Positions 43,495 to 52,120 of a DNA stretch of 64,000 nucleotides are shown piece after piece. The position numbers and the translations under genes were made by a program. The notes below the pieces were generated by a model. That model saw only the letters and a list, made by a program, of their open reading frames with translations, had not been told where the DNA came from and made no database searches. Within the stretch, counting starts at the first letter, position 1; each line of letters starts with the position of its first letter. This DNA comes from Streptomyces collinus Tu 365 (GTDB lineage: Bacteria; Actinomycetota; Actinomycetes; Streptomycetales; Streptomycetaceae): positions 4,236,170 to 4,300,169 of the forward strand of contig NC_021985.1 of assembly GCF_000444875.1 (NCBI RefSeq). Direction: 5' to 3'.

Positions 43495-44948
43495 CGAAGA
43501 TCCCCCGGGTCGGTGTCGTGAGGGTGCACCGGCTGGAGCCGCACGGTGGCGTCCCTCCAGCCGGGGTCCGCGGCCTCGCCGGCGCGGATCTGGGTGGTCC
43601 GGTACGAGGTGTACGGCTGGTGCGGGACCGGCCGGTACGGCACGGCCGGCGTGCCCGCGGGCGCGGCCGGGGCGTGCGGGGCGGCCGTCGACGCGGCGCC
43701 CAGCTCCGCACCGCGGTCCGGGAAGACCCAGGCGCGGAAGAGCAGGAAGCGCAGCACGGTCGCCGCGAGGTTGGCGGCGATGAGCACCGCCAGTTCGGTG
43801 GAGTGCGCCGGGCTGCCGCCGGCCGCGTTCAGGGCGGCCAGCGAGCCGCTGGTCAGGGCGAGCCCGATGGCGAAGACCACCAGGCCCTGCGCCTGGTGGC
43901 GGACCGCGCCACCCCGGCCGCGCACCCCGAAGGTCAGCCTGCGGTTGGCGGCCGTGTTGGCGACGGCCGAGACCAGCAGGGCGAGCGCGTTGGCCGTCTG
44001 CGGGCCGGCGAACTGCCGGAAGCCGCTGTAGAGGAGCAGGTAGAACAGCGTGGAGAGGCCGCCGACCACGCAGAACCCGACGAGCTGGCGGGCCAGTCCC
44101 CTGGGCACGTCCTGGATGTCGCGGTCGCGGGGGTCGTCGCCGAACGGCCGGGTGAGCCGGTCCAGCGGCAGCGAACCGGTGGCCAGGGCCCTGCCGACGC
44201 GCCACACGCCCTTGAGGTCGTCGGCGGCCGTGCGCACGAGGTGCACGGTGGAGTCCGGGTCGTCGACCCAGTCCACCGGCACCTCGTGGATCCTGAGCCC
44301 GGCCCGCTCGGCGAGCACCAGCAGCTCGGTGTCGAAGAACCAGCCGGTGTCCTCCACCAGGGGCAGCAGCACCTGGGCGACGTCACGGCGGATCGCCTTG
44401 AAGCCGCACTGCGCGTCGGAGAAGCGGGCCCGCAGGGAGCCGCGCAGGATCAGGTTGTAGGCCCGGCTGATGAACTCGCGCTTGGGGCCGCGCACCACCC
44501 GGGAGGCCCGGGCGAGCCGGGAGCCGATCGCCAGGTCCGAGTGGCCCGAGATCAGCGGTGCCACCAGCGGCAGCAGGGCGTTGAGGTCGGTGGACAGGTC
44601 GACGTCCATGTACGCGAGCACCGGCGCCTCGGAGGCGGACCACACGGTCCTGAGGGCGCGTCCGCGGCCCTTCTGCTCCAGCCGGAAGCCGGTGACTTCG
44701 GGAAGTTCCGCCGCCAGCCCCGCCGCCACCTGCGGGGTGCCGTCCGTGGACGCGTTGTCCGCGATCGTGATGCGGAAGGCGTACGGGAAGGTGCGGGTCA
44801 GGTGCTCGTGCAGGCGGCGGACGCACGGCCGGAGGTCCTTCTCCTCGTTGTGGACGGGGACCACTACGTCCAGGACAGGCGTTCCGGCGTCTGTGGCCGG
44901 GAGGTGCTCCCGCGCCGGCAGGGTGCCGGGAGAAGAGTCGGTTCGCAT
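43491..44948 (-). CDS. Polyprenyl-phosphate glycosyltransferase fused to GtrA flippase
   Basis: 485 residues from ATG 44946-44948. N-terminal GT-A domain (about 25-260): VLDVVVPVHNEEKDLRPCVR, ADNASTDGTPQVAAGLAAEL, LAYMDVDLSTDLNALLPLVA (D-x-D metal site), FSDAQCGFKAIRRDVAQVLL. C-terminal GtrA domain with four TM helices (LVGFCVVGGLSTLFYLLLYS to LAATVLRFLLFRAWVFPDRG). Makes and flips polyprenyl-P-sugar for the GT39 partner. The regulator genes upstream read the same way, starting 14 bp away, so all four may form one operon. Confidence 0.93.
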   Translation of the reverse strand: MRTDSSPGTLPAREHLPATDAGTPVLDVVVPVHNEEKDLRPCVRRLHEHLTRTFPYAFRITIADNASTDGTPQVAAGLAAELPEVTGFRLEQKGRGRALRTVWSASEAPVLAYMDVDLSTDLNALLPLVAPLISGHSDLAIGSRLARASRVVRGPKREFISRAYNLILRGSLRARFSDAQCGFKAIRRDVAQVLLPLVEDTGWFFDTELLVLAERAGLRIHEVPVDWVDDPDSTVHLVRTAADDLKGVWRVGRALATGSLPLDRLTRPFGDDPRDRDIQDVPRGLARQLVGFCVVGGLSTLFYLLLYSGFRQFAGPQTANALALLVSAVANTAANRRLTFGVRGRGGAVRHQAQGLVVFAIGLALTSGSLAALNAAGGSPAHSTELAVLIAANLAATVLRFLLFRAWVFPDRGAELGAASTAAPHAPAAPAGTPAVPYRPVPHQPYTSYRTTQIRAGEAADPGWRDATVRLQPVHPHDTDPGDLR

Positions 44949-44962
44949 GCCCCCGACTGTCG

Positions 44963-46597
44963 TCAGGCGCCCTGTCGCACCCATGTGGTGGTGCTGTGCT
45001 GTGCCTGTGAGTGGGACCGCCCGGCGGATCCGGCGGCCTGCCGGGGGACGGCGGGAGCGGCCGCGGGCAGGCGCACCGTGAACACGGTGCGGCCGGGCAC
45101 GCTGTCCACGGTCACGGCACCGCCGTGCGCCGTGGCGACGGCCTGCACGATGGCGAGCCCCAACCCGGTCGATCCGGTGGCACGCGAGCGCGCGGAGTCC
45201 CCGCGGGCGAACCGCTCGAAGACGTTCGGCAGCAACTGCGCCGGTATGCCGGGCCCGTCGTCCTCGACGTCGACGCACATCCACGGCCCGCGCCGCTGCA
45301 CGCGCGCGGTGACGGTCGTGCCGGGCGGGGTGTGCTTGCGGGCGTTGCCCAGCAGGTTGACCAGCACCTGCTGGATGCGTGCCGCGTCCGCCGTGGCCAG
45401 GGCCGGTTCGTCGGGCAGGTCGAGCCGCCAGTTGTGGTCCATGCCGGCCGCGCGGGAGTCGCTGACCGTGTCGACGATCAGCGGGACCAGGTCGGTCCGC
45501 TCGAACTGGAGCGGGCGGCCGGCGTCCAGCCGGGCCAGCAGCAGCAGGTCCTCCACGAGCAGGGTCATCCGGCCGGCCTCGGACTCGATCCGCCCGAGGG
45601 CGTGCCGGGTGTCGGGCCCGACCTGTTCACGGCCGCGCCGGGTCAGCTCGGCGTACCCGCGGATGGAGGCGAGCGGGGTGCGCAGCTCGTGGCTGGCGTC
45701 GGCGACGAACTGCCGTACCCGCGTCTCGCTCTGCTGGCGGGCCTGCAGGGCGCCGTGCACGTGGTCCAGCAGCCGGTTGAGCGCGGCGCCGACCCGGCCG
45801 ACCTCGGTGTGCGGGTCGCACTCGGACTCCGGGACCCGTTCGCTGAGGTTCACCTCGCCGGTATGGAGGGTGAGTTCGGAGACCCGGCCGGCGGTGGCGG
45901 CGACCTTGCGCAGCGGGCGGGTGGCGACGCCGACGAGCACGTACCCGGCGATGGCGGCGGCCACCAGCCCGGCCACGGTGACGCTGGCCTCGATGAGGAT
46001 CAGGGCGTCGACGTTGTCGTCGACGTCCTTGGTGGGCAGCGCGACGTAGAAGGCGTCGGCGCTGTCCACGGCCACCCGGTAGCGGACGAGGTAGTGGCCG
46101 AGCCCGGGGAGCTCCACGGTGTGGGCCCTGTCGTCCTTGGGCACCGTGTTCAGGGCGTTCTTCTGCGCGGTGCTCAGGCTGTCGGCGCGCATCCTCCGGA
46201 AGAAGCCGTTGCCGTAGTCGAGCTGCTCCGAGACGGCGGCGCTCCTGATCGCGCCGCCGCGCACGTAGGCGGCGACGGTGTTGCGCTGGGTGGGCCCCTT
46301 GGTGAGCAGGTTGCCGACCTTCTCGGCCGGGGTGTCGTCCGTCCGCGGCGCGGGGCCGGGGAGAGCCGGTGCGTCCGGGCCCTGCTGCAGGTGGCCGGTG
46401 GCGCGCTGGACGATCTCGGACACCTTGCGGTCGAGCTGGTCGTACAGGTGCGAGCGCAGCGCCAGCGTGGTCACCGTGCCGATCACCGCGCACACCACGG
46501 CGATCAGCGCGACGGACGCGACGACGAGCCGGGTCCGCAGGGTGCGCGGCTGGGCCGCGCGCCGCCGCCGCGGGCGCGGCCGTCGTCGTCCGCTCAT
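44963..46597 (-). CDS. Sensor histidine kinase, HAMP-type
   Basis: 544 residues. TM1 LVVASVALIAVVCAVIGTVT (about 25-48), a 140-residue extracellular sensor, TM2 ASVTVAGLVAAAIAGYVLVG (about 190-212), HAMP, HisKA with FVADASHELRTPLASIRGYA (His phosphoacceptor), HATPase_c with N-box NLLGNARKHTPPGT, G1 VEDDGPGIP and G2 GSTGLGLAIVQAV. Its start overlaps the stop of the OmpR regulator by 4 bp. The sensory loop is not recognised. It lies ahead of the two glycosyltransferases and could control cell-envelope glycan assembly. Confidence 0.95.
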   Translation of the reverse strand: MSGRRRPRPRRRRAAQPRTLRTRLVVASVALIAVVCAVIGTVTTLALRSHLYDQLDRKVSEIVQRATGHLQQGPDAPALPGPAPRTDDTPAEKVGNLLTKGPTQRNTVAAYVRGGAIRSAAVSEQLDYGNGFFRRMRADSLSTAQKNALNTVPKDDRAHTVELPGLGHYLVRYRVAVDSADAFYVALPTKDVDDNVDALILIEASVTVAGLVAAAIAGYVLVGVATRPLRKVAATAGRVSELTLHTGEVNLSERVPESECDPHTEVGRVGAALNRLLDHVHGALQARQQSETRVRQFVADASHELRTPLASIRGYAELTRRGREQVGPDTRHALGRIESEAGRMTLLVEDLLLLARLDAGRPLQFERTDLVPLIVDTVSDSRAAGMDHNWRLDLPDEPALATADAARIQQVLVNLLGNARKHTPPGTTVTARVQRRGPWMCVDVEDDGPGIPAQLLPNVFERFARGDSARSRATGSTGLGLAIVQAVATAHGGAVTVDSVPGRTVFTVRLPAAAPAVPRQAAGSAGRSHSQAQHSTTTWVRQGA

Positions 46598-47334
46598 GAC
46601 ACGGCGGGCTTGATCAGGTAACCGGCGCCGCGCCGTGTGTGGATCATGGGCTCGCGGCCCGCGTCGATCTTCCGGCGCAGGTAGGAGATGTACAGCTCGA
46701 CCACGTTGGCCTGGCCGCCGAAGTCGTAGGACCAGACCCGGTCCAGGATCTGCGCCTTGCTGAGCACCCGGCGGGGGTTGCGCATCAGGAAGCGCAGCAG
46801 CTCGAACTCGGTCGCGGTGAGGTGGATGGACTCCCCGGCCCGCGCGACCTCGTGGCTGTCCTCGTCCAGGCTGAGGTCGCCGACGACGAGGACGGAGTCG
46901 GAGCGCCGGTCGGCGGCCCCGGACCTGCGGATCAGACCCCGCAGCCGGGCGACGACCTCCTCCAGGCTGAACGGCTTGGTGACGTAGTCGTCGCCGCCCG
47001 CGGTGAGTCCGGCGATACGGTCCTCGACGGCGTCCTTGGCCGTGAGGAACAGGACGGGCACGTCGGGCAGGTCGCGGCGGAGCCGGCCCAGCACGGAGAG
47101 GCCGTCCATGTCCGGCAGCATCATGTCCAGGACAACGGCGTCGGGCCGGAACTCGCGCGCGGTCCGCAGGGCGCCCTGCCCGTCGCCCGCGCTCCTGATC
47201 TGCCAGCCCTCGTATCGGAGGGCCATGCTCAGCAGTTCGGTGAGCGACAGCTCGTCGTCCACCACAAGCACGCGGACGGGGCTCCCGTCCGGCCTCAGCA
47301 GTCCGGTGCGCCCCTGGGGCGAGGTCGTGGTCAT
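46594..47334 (-). CDS. OmpR-family response regulator
   Basis: 246 residues from ATG 47332-47334. Receiver: VRVLVVDDELSLTELLSMAL, VVLDMMLPDMDG (phospho-Asp), FLTAKDAVEDR and VTKPFSLEEVVARL. C-terminal winged helix: SIHLTATEFELLRFLMRNPR, RVLSKAQILDRVWSYDFGGQ and VELYISYLRRKIDAGREPMI. Coupled by 4-bp overlap with the kinase. Two TGAGAA boxes spaced 33 bp apart upstream (47359 and 47392) may be its own binding site. Confidence 0.95.
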   Translation of the reverse strand: MTTTSPQGRTGLLRPDGSPVRVLVVDDELSLTELLSMALRYEGWQIRSAGDGQGALRTAREFRPDAVVLDMMLPDMDGLSVLGRLRRDLPDVPVLFLTAKDAVEDRIAGLTAGGDDYVTKPFSLEEVVARLRGLIRRSGAADRRSDSVLVVGDLSLDEDSHEVARAGESIHLTATEFELLRFLMRNPRRVLSKAQILDRVWSYDFGGQANVVELYISYLRRKIDAGREPMIHTRRGAGYLIKPAVS

Positions 47335-47352
47335 GGCGGACACCCTGTCGGG

Positions 47353-47397
47353 ATCCTCTGAGAACACGCTTTCACGAATCTGTGATTCTCCTGAGAA
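47353..47397. promoter_or_regulatory. Direct repeats upstream of the OmpR regulator
   Basis: TCTGAGAACACG and CCTGAGAAACG carry TGAGAA at 47359-47364 and 47392-47397, 33 bp apart (three helical turns). The second is within the palindrome TTCTC-CT-GAGAA. Candidate autoregulatory site. Confidence 0.4.
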
Positions 47398-47452
47398 ACG
47401 CACAGGAGCCTTACAGCGAACGCCTGGGTGCCCCGCAGGGGCGGACCGTGCG

Positions 47453-48325
47453 TCAGAACAGGCCGTCCTGCTCCCTTGCGAACTCCCTTGCGGGGAAGGT
47501 GAGTACGTCGTCCGCCGGGGGCAGCGGGACCAGCTCCCAGCCGGTCATCAACCGGGTGTCGAGCACCACGGACTCCCGTCCGGCGACCGCCAGGTGCAGG
47601 TCGGGCCCGGCGGCGGCGACCAGCCGGCCGCCGACGGCACCGCCCGCGACGAGCCGGAGCACGGCGCCGGAGGCGGCCGGCGCATCGGCCAGCCCGAAGC
47701 CGCGCACATGGTCGACGGGACGGCACGGCTCGGCGGTCAGCGCCTCGGGCCACCCGTCCAGCGCGACGGCGCGGGCGTGCAACGCGCGCACCTCCGCGGC
47801 CCGTTCGTCCTCGGTCACCGGGAGCACCGCCCGCACCGCGCGCTTGTCGGCGTACGGGATCCGGTCCGGGACCCGCAGGGCGGCCCGCAGCAACTCCTCG
47901 GCGCGCCGGGCGGCCATCAGCGGTCCGGTGCCCAGCCAGCTGAAGCAGACGGCCCCCTGCTCCAGCAGCCGCGCGGGCCCGCGTCCGACGGCGGTGATGC
48001 CGACCTTGACCATGCCGGGCCCGAACCACGCCAGGTACACCCGGTAGGGCCGCGGATCGTCGGCGAGGGTGTCGGCCGCCACCGAGTGCGCCCGGTCGAG
48101 CCGTGCGCACTCCTCGCACCGGGCCCCGGTGCTCCGTTCCGGCACGGCCGCCCGCACCGGACAGGCGTGCCCGCGGGCGCCCACGCAGTGCCGCACCGAG
48201 CCGCCGGGGACGGCGAACGCGACCCGCTTGCCCCAGGACAGCGCACTGCGCCGTCCGCCGTCCCACACCAGTGCGGGACCCTCCGGCGTCCAGCGCAGCC
48301 CCGAGCAGCTCCATGTCCGTGCCAT
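47453..48325 (-). CDS. DUF2797 domain protein
   Basis: 290 residues from ATG 48323-48325 (a GTG just before is possible). It has a zinc-ribbon-like portion with four Cys (CVGARGHACPVRAAVPERST then CEECARLDRA) and a domain with VYLAWFGPGMVKVGITAVGR, a GIY-YIG-like core (V-Y-L-x-x-F ... K-V-G-I-T). DUF2797 proteins are of unknown function, common in actinobacteria. It stands alone, divergent from the cluster upstream. Confidence 0.85.
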   Translation of the reverse strand: MARTWSCSGLRWTPEGPALVWDGGRRSALSWGKRVAFAVPGGSVRHCVGARGHACPVRAAVPERSTGARCEECARLDRAHSVAADTLADDPRPYRVYLAWFGPGMVKVGITAVGRGPARLLEQGAVCFSWLGTGPLMAARRAEELLRAALRVPDRIPYADKRAVRAVLPVTEDERAAEVRALHARAVALDGWPEALTAEPCRPVDHVRGFGLADAPAASGAVLRLVAGGAVGGRLVAAAGPDLHLAVAGRESVVLDTRLMTGWELVPLPPADDVLTFPAREFAREQDGLF

Positions 48326-48448
48326 CACCGCTGAGCGTAGAAGGCGGGTACGACAACGGGCGCCCCGCGGCCGGGCGGCGGGCGGCGGGCGGAGCTCGGC
48401 GCGGGAGCTGACCCGGCGCGGGAGATCACCCGGTGCACGAGCCGGAGA

Positions 48449-48808
48449 TCAGTCGGCCGCCGGTACGGGGAGCGGTTCGACGCGGACCCCCTGCGGCACC
48501 ACGGCGACCGCGGTCCGGCCCCGCCCCGCCATCCGGCAGCCGAGACACCCGGGGTGCCCGTACCGGGCCTGTTCGTCACGGACCCGCATGCTCCACTGGC
48601 TCCTCGGCCGGATGCCCGGCGGTTTCCCCCAGCCCGTCAGGTGCAGCGCCCAGGTGACCAGCGCGCTCACGGCCACGAGCACCAGACCGCCCACCAGGGT
48701 GGGCGCCGAGGAGGCGCAGACCCCGGCCCCGGCCACGGCGCTCCCGACGGTCGCGACGGCCACACCGGTCCAGCCGGCGATCGTGTGACCCTCTTCGTAC
48801 AGACTCAT
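48449..48808 (-). CDS. Small membrane protein of HGxxPAAW type
   Basis: 119 residues: MSLYEEGHTIAGWTGVAVAT, two TM helices (GVAVATVGSAVAGAGVCASS and LVGGLVLVAVSALVTWALHL) and a cytoplasmic basic tail with CLGC. It resembles the actinobacterial HGxxPAAW proteins, though that motif is altered here (E-G-H-T-I-A-G-W-T). Function unknown. Divergent from the MarR gene, with 81 bp between starts. Confidence 0.7.
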   Translation of the reverse strand: MSLYEEGHTIAGWTGVAVATVGSAVAGAGVCASSAPTLVGGLVLVAVSALVTWALHLTGWGKPPGIRPRSQWSMRVRDEQARYGHPGCLGCRMAGRGRTAVAVVPQGVRVEPLPVPAAD

Positions 48809-48843
48809 GACGTGCCTCCGGGAGAGATTCCCTCACGGGCTAA

Positions 48844-48867
48844 GAGATTTACCGAACTGAATATCTC
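48844..48867. promoter_or_regulatory. Candidate MarR operator
   Basis: GAGAT...ATCTC inverted repeat spanning 24 bp, with overlapping CGAACT direct repeats (48853 and 48870), in the short divergent region between the HGxxPAAW-like and MarR genes. Confidence 0.45.
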
Positions 48868-48889
48868 ACGAACTAAGGGATTCTGGAAG

Positions 48890-49381
48890 ATGGACGGCAC
48901 GCCCCGACCGCCCGCCTCCCCGGCGCAGGCGCTGTCGGCAATGGACCACCTCATCGCCGCGCACCTGATCGGGCAACAGGAACTGGCCCGGCGGCTGGGC
49001 CTGAACGTCACCGACCTGACGTGCTTCGCCTTCGTGCTGGAGGCGGGGGAGGACCTGCTCACGGCCGGCGACCTCGCGGCCCGCGCGCACGTCACCACGG
49101 GCGCGGTGACCGGCATCCTCAACCGCCTCGAACGCGCCGGCTACGTCACCCGCCGCCCCGACCCCGCCGACCGCCGGCGTGTCCGGGTGGCCGCCGTACC
49201 GGAGGCGGTGACCCGCGTCGAGGCGGTGTACGCGGGCCACTACCGGCGCCTCACGGCCCTGTTCGCCGACTACTCCCCCGGGGAACTGGCGATCATCACC
49301 GACTGGTTCACCCGGGCCACGGCCCTGGCCCACGACTACCTGGAGAAGCTGAACCGGAACGACCCCGAGGAGGAGTGCTGA
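48890..49381 (+). CDS. MarR-family transcriptional regulator
   Basis: 163 residues from ATG 48890, with AGGGA 10 bp upstream. Winged HTH: LTAGDLAARAHVTTGAVTGI recognition helix and RRPDPADRRRVRVAAVPEAV wing, flanked by dimerisation helices. Autoregulation is likely from the inverted repeat upstream. The downstream gene is a LanC-like protein 114 bp away; a functional link is not evident. Confidence 0.92.
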   Translation: MDGTPRPPASPAQALSAMDHLIAAHLIGQQELARRLGLNVTDLTCFAFVLEAGEDLLTAGDLAARAHVTTGAVTGILNRLERAGYVTRRPDPADRRRVRVAAVPEAVTRVEAVYAGHYRRLTALFADYSPGELAIITDWFTRATALAHDYLEKLNRNDPEEEC

Positions 49382-49495
49382 CACACCGGGGCCCGAACGA
49401 GACCCGAACTACCGTCCCCCTGGGGCGGTTTCGTGGCACCCCGCCAAGGGCCACTGCCCCTGGGCGGCTCCGGGAGATCATGCGAGAGTGAGCCC

Positions 49496-50770
49496 ATGAC
49501 GGCACCGGAAGCCATGGTCGTGACGGTCGACGAGGTCGAGGGGCTCGCCGTGGACGGGCTGCGGTGGCTGACCGCGGCGGTGCGGGAAACCGCCGGCGGA
49601 GGCCTCGCCTGGACGACCAGGCCCTCGGACGACGAACTCAACCCGATGCTCTACAGCGGTACGGCCGGGATCGTCCCCGTGCTGCTGGAGGCGTGGCGGC
49701 ACTTCGGAGACGACTCCTACGCCGACACCGCGCTGCGCGCGGCCCGCGGCCTCGCGGACTCCGTCGACGGCATCGACGGCGACTCCCTCTACTTCGGCCG
49801 TACCGGAATGGCTCTCGCGCTGAGGGCCGTTCACGACGAACTCGGTGACACGGCCGCCGGCGCCGCCGCGGACCGCGCACTGGAGATCGTGCGGTCACGC
49901 TTCGACGGGACGCGTTGGGGCGATCCGTTCGAGCTGATGGGCGGCAACGCGGGGATCGGCCTCGGGGCGCTCCTGGCCGGCGACGCCGAACTGGCCGTCC
50001 TCGCGGTGGAGCCGTATCTGCGGACGGCGGAGCGGACCCCGGCGGGCGTCCACTGGGCCCACCGCACGGGCGTCGACTCCCGCCTGCACCACATCTCGCA
50101 CGGCACGCTCGGCATCGTCCTGGCGCTTGCCCGGGTCGGCCGGGCCACCGGCCGTGCGGACCTGGTCGAGCTGGCACTGGCCGGTGCCGCGGACGTCGTG
50201 GCACGTGACGAAGCGGGACCGGAAGGCTTCCTGGTGCCGCATTCCACCCCGCAGTACCGCCCCGATCTGATCGAGCCCATCAGCTACGGCTGGTGCCACG
50301 GCCCGGCCGGCGACGCGCAGGTCTTCCGACTGCTGCGGGACCTCACGGCCGACCCCGCCTGGCCCGCCCTCGCCGACCGCTGCTGGCACACGGTCACCCA
50401 CTCCGGCCTGCCCCGGCGGCCGCGACCCGGCTTCTGGGACAACAACGGCCGCTGCTGCGGCACCGCGGGAGTCCTCGCCCTGGCCTGCGACCGGATCGCC
50501 GAACAGCAGGACCCCCACGACTTCGCCCACGTCCTCGTCGCGGACCTCGCCGCCCGCGCGACCCGGGACACCGGCGGCGCCCGCTGGTCCAACGTCGAGC
50601 ACCGGGCCACCCCGAGCGAACTCGAACCGTGCACCGGCTGGGCGATGGGCAACGCGGGCATCGTCCGCGAACTCCTGCGCTTCGTGCGGCTGAGCCGCGG
50701 AGGCGATCCCCGCTACGCGTTCGCCTGGCCGGATCAGCCCCCGGTACCTGCTCAGGTGAGCGGCCCCTGA
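49496..50770 (+). CDS. Stand-alone LanC-like lanthionine synthetase family protein
   Basis: 424 residues from ATG 49496. The alpha/alpha toroid repeats show LYSGTAGIVPVLLEAW, LYFGRTGMALALRAV, LMGGNAGIGLGALL, SHGTLGIVLALARVG (201-215), YGWCHGPAGDAQVFRLL (264-280), GRCCGTAGVLALACDRI and TGWAMGNAGIVRELL. H202, C267, C320 match the catalytic His and zinc Cys of LanC. At the third zinc position there is Cys (C321, C-C-G) instead of His (C-H-G). No lanthipeptide precursor, dehydratase or transporter is adjacent, so the substrate is unknown. The gene ends 26 bp before the left end of the tRNA-Arg element. Confidence 0.88.
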   Translation: MTAPEAMVVTVDEVEGLAVDGLRWLTAAVRETAGGGLAWTTRPSDDELNPMLYSGTAGIVPVLLEAWRHFGDDSYADTALRAARGLADSVDGIDGDSLYFGRTGMALALRAVHDELGDTAAGAAADRALEIVRSRFDGTRWGDPFELMGGNAGIGLGALLAGDAELAVLAVEPYLRTAERTPAGVHWAHRTGVDSRLHHISHGTLGIVLALARVGRATGRADLVELALAGAADVVARDEAGPEGFLVPHSTPQYRPDLIEPISYGWCHGPAGDAQVFRLLRDLTADPAWPALADRCWHTVTHSGLPRRPRPGFWDNNGRCCGTAGVLALACDRIAEQQDPHDFAHVLVADLAARATRDTGGARWSNVEHRATPSELEPCTGWAMGNAGIVRELLRFVRLSRGGDPRYAFAWPDQPPVPAQVSGP

Positions 50771-50795
50771 CCTGCCGGTCGATCGGCTGCCGTAC

Positions 50796-50883
50796 ACCCT
50801 GAAACGCCAGAGGCCCCGGATCTCTCCGGGGCCTCTGGTCTGTGTGCACTCGGCAGGATTCGAACCTGCAACCTTCTGATCCG
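50796..50883 (-). repeat. att direct repeat, left copy (orphan tRNA-Arg 3' half and terminator)
   Basis: 88 bp identical to 54947-55034. It holds the 3' half of tRNA-Arg (from the anticodon to the discriminator, minus strand) and the terminator hairpin at 50807-50838. It is not a functional tRNA because the 5' half is absent. Confidence 0.95.
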
Positions 50884-51010
50884 CAGCTCTAGAGAGATGG
50901 GTCGGAGACGGTCATACAGGTTGCGTTCTGGCCTCCAGGGGGCGCTACGGGGTGGGGCCGGTTGCTGTGGTTGCTGCATCCGGCTGCTGTACAGCAGGAT
51001 CCGGGTGGGG

Positions 51011-51361
51011 GTGACGGGTGTGGAGCGGGAACGACTCGAACGACTGCTGGTCGGGGGCGATGAGGCGTCTGTAGCCGCTCTGGCGGCGCTCCGCTGCGGC
51101 GGCCCCTACATGGTCTGGGACGGGGCTACGTCGGCCCAGTCGCTCGCCCTTGTCTATGGACGCCGGCTGCGGCTCACGCGTCGCCGGGGCGCCCAGACCA
51201 CGAACCTGGAACGCACCGTGCAGCTACTCAGTCTGCATCAGCAGCCTGTTCGCCTGGGACAGATCAGGGCTGCCGATGGCTCCTGTACGTTCATGCTGTT
51301 CCTGACCGAAGACGGCAGCAGGCTGATCGCGTGCACCAGCGTGCGGCGGACCCACGTCTGA
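51011..51361 (+). CDS. Hypothetical protein of the tRNA-Arg element
   Basis: 116 residues from GTG 51011 (GGGTGGGG upstream; GTG 51020 also possible). The sequence ERERLERLLVGGDEASVAAL, GGPYMVWDGATSAQSLALVY, LEGRTVQ-like region QTTNLERTVQLLSLHQQPVR and DGSCTFMLFLTEDGSRLIAC looks like a compact alpha/beta protein. I do not recognise it. It lies close to the left att, a position that in AICEs often holds element-specific small genes. It has a plausible start and normal codon use for a mobile gene. Confidence 0.6.
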   Translation: MTGVERERLERLLVGGDEASVAALAALRCGGPYMVWDGATSAQSLALVYGRRLRLTRRRGAQTTNLERTVQLLSLHQQPVRLGQIRAADGSCTFMLFLTEDGSRLIACTSVRRTHV

Positions 51362-51721
51362 ACCTCAGCCGACGTCAGCGACGACGGCGGCCGTCGAAAC
51401 GATCAGGCGCGCGTGTGTCTCGCCGTACCCCCACCGGGCTCAGCCACGCTACTGACGCCGTCGACCAGAGCAAGCCGCAGCGGCCGGCGCGTGACCACCG
51501 CGGCGTGCCCTCAGCTTGGAAAGCTCGTTTCCCCTAGAGGCAGTTGGGCTTCTGATCAGCGGGGGAGCGGGCTGGAGCCCCTCGACGCTGGCGGCTCGTT
51601 GCCCGCCGTTCCCCGTGATTCCCCGCCCAACCTGGCATGGCTGTGGCACGGCCAAGGCTGAACGCTGGACGGGTGTCGCAGAGGAACGGACGTGACCTGG
51701 CGGCGTCGCCTGGGACCTCTG
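51362..51721. other. Gene-free stretch in the element
   Basis: About 360 bp with only short overlapping frames. AGCTTGGAAAGCT occurs at 51509-51521, recalling the tRNA-Ser anticodon arm, but nothing around it supports a tRNA. Nothing else assigned. Confidence 0.4.
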
Positions 51722-52063
51722 TCACTGCGGTCGCCGTTGGTCACTGTTGTGTGGCCTTGGACGGCCCCGAGACGGACCGAAACCCCAGACAGCGTCCTCA
51801 GCCTCCTCCGGTGCCTCCTGGATCAGGTCGTTCGCCTGAGCCGAACTTCTCTTGGTCAGCCTCGCGTAGAAGTGATAGAGCACGGCCAGCACACCGTCGA
51901 CGCTACCTTGAGACCGGACAGGTTTGGGACGACTCGGCTCCCACGCGCCTCCGACCAGCGCGAACGTCTAGATCGTCGCAGGTCCTTACGCCTGATAACT
52001 GCTGGACGTCCCGGACAAAAAGTTTGGTTCGGTGGACAGGGATGCCTCCTCATTGCCACGCTC
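51722..52063 (-). pseudogene. Decayed minus-strand gene, unknown family
   Basis: The minus-strand frame ending at a TGA (51722-51724) reads, from about 52060: GGIPVHRTKLFVRD, then DDLDVRALVGGAWEPSRPKP, SVDGVLAVLYHFYARLTKRS, then ANDLIQEAPEEAEDAVWGFG. The regular hydrophobic pattern and codon choice look coding, but no start codon is available: the frame opens after a TGA with GAGGAGG and no ATG/GTG/TTG before the conserved-looking part. Probably a 5'-truncated or frameshifted gene of the element. No family recognised. Confidence 0.45.
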
Positions 52064-52120
52064 TTCCTGTTCCACGGAAGCGGGTTTACGACTTTATAGC
52101 TGCCTGGCGAGGGGGTATAG

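Noticed and set aside
49496..50770. Complete lanthipeptide cluster around the LanC-like gene
   Set aside because: No precursor, dehydratase, protease or transporter gene within several kb on either side.
50845..50883. Possible second tRNA-Arg gene at the left att
   Set aside because: Only the 3' half is present; no D-arm or 5' acceptor strand, so it is an att copy.
51509..51521. AGCTTGGAAAGCT resembling a tRNA-Ser anticodon arm
   Set aside because: No acceptor, D- or T-arm nearby; chance match.
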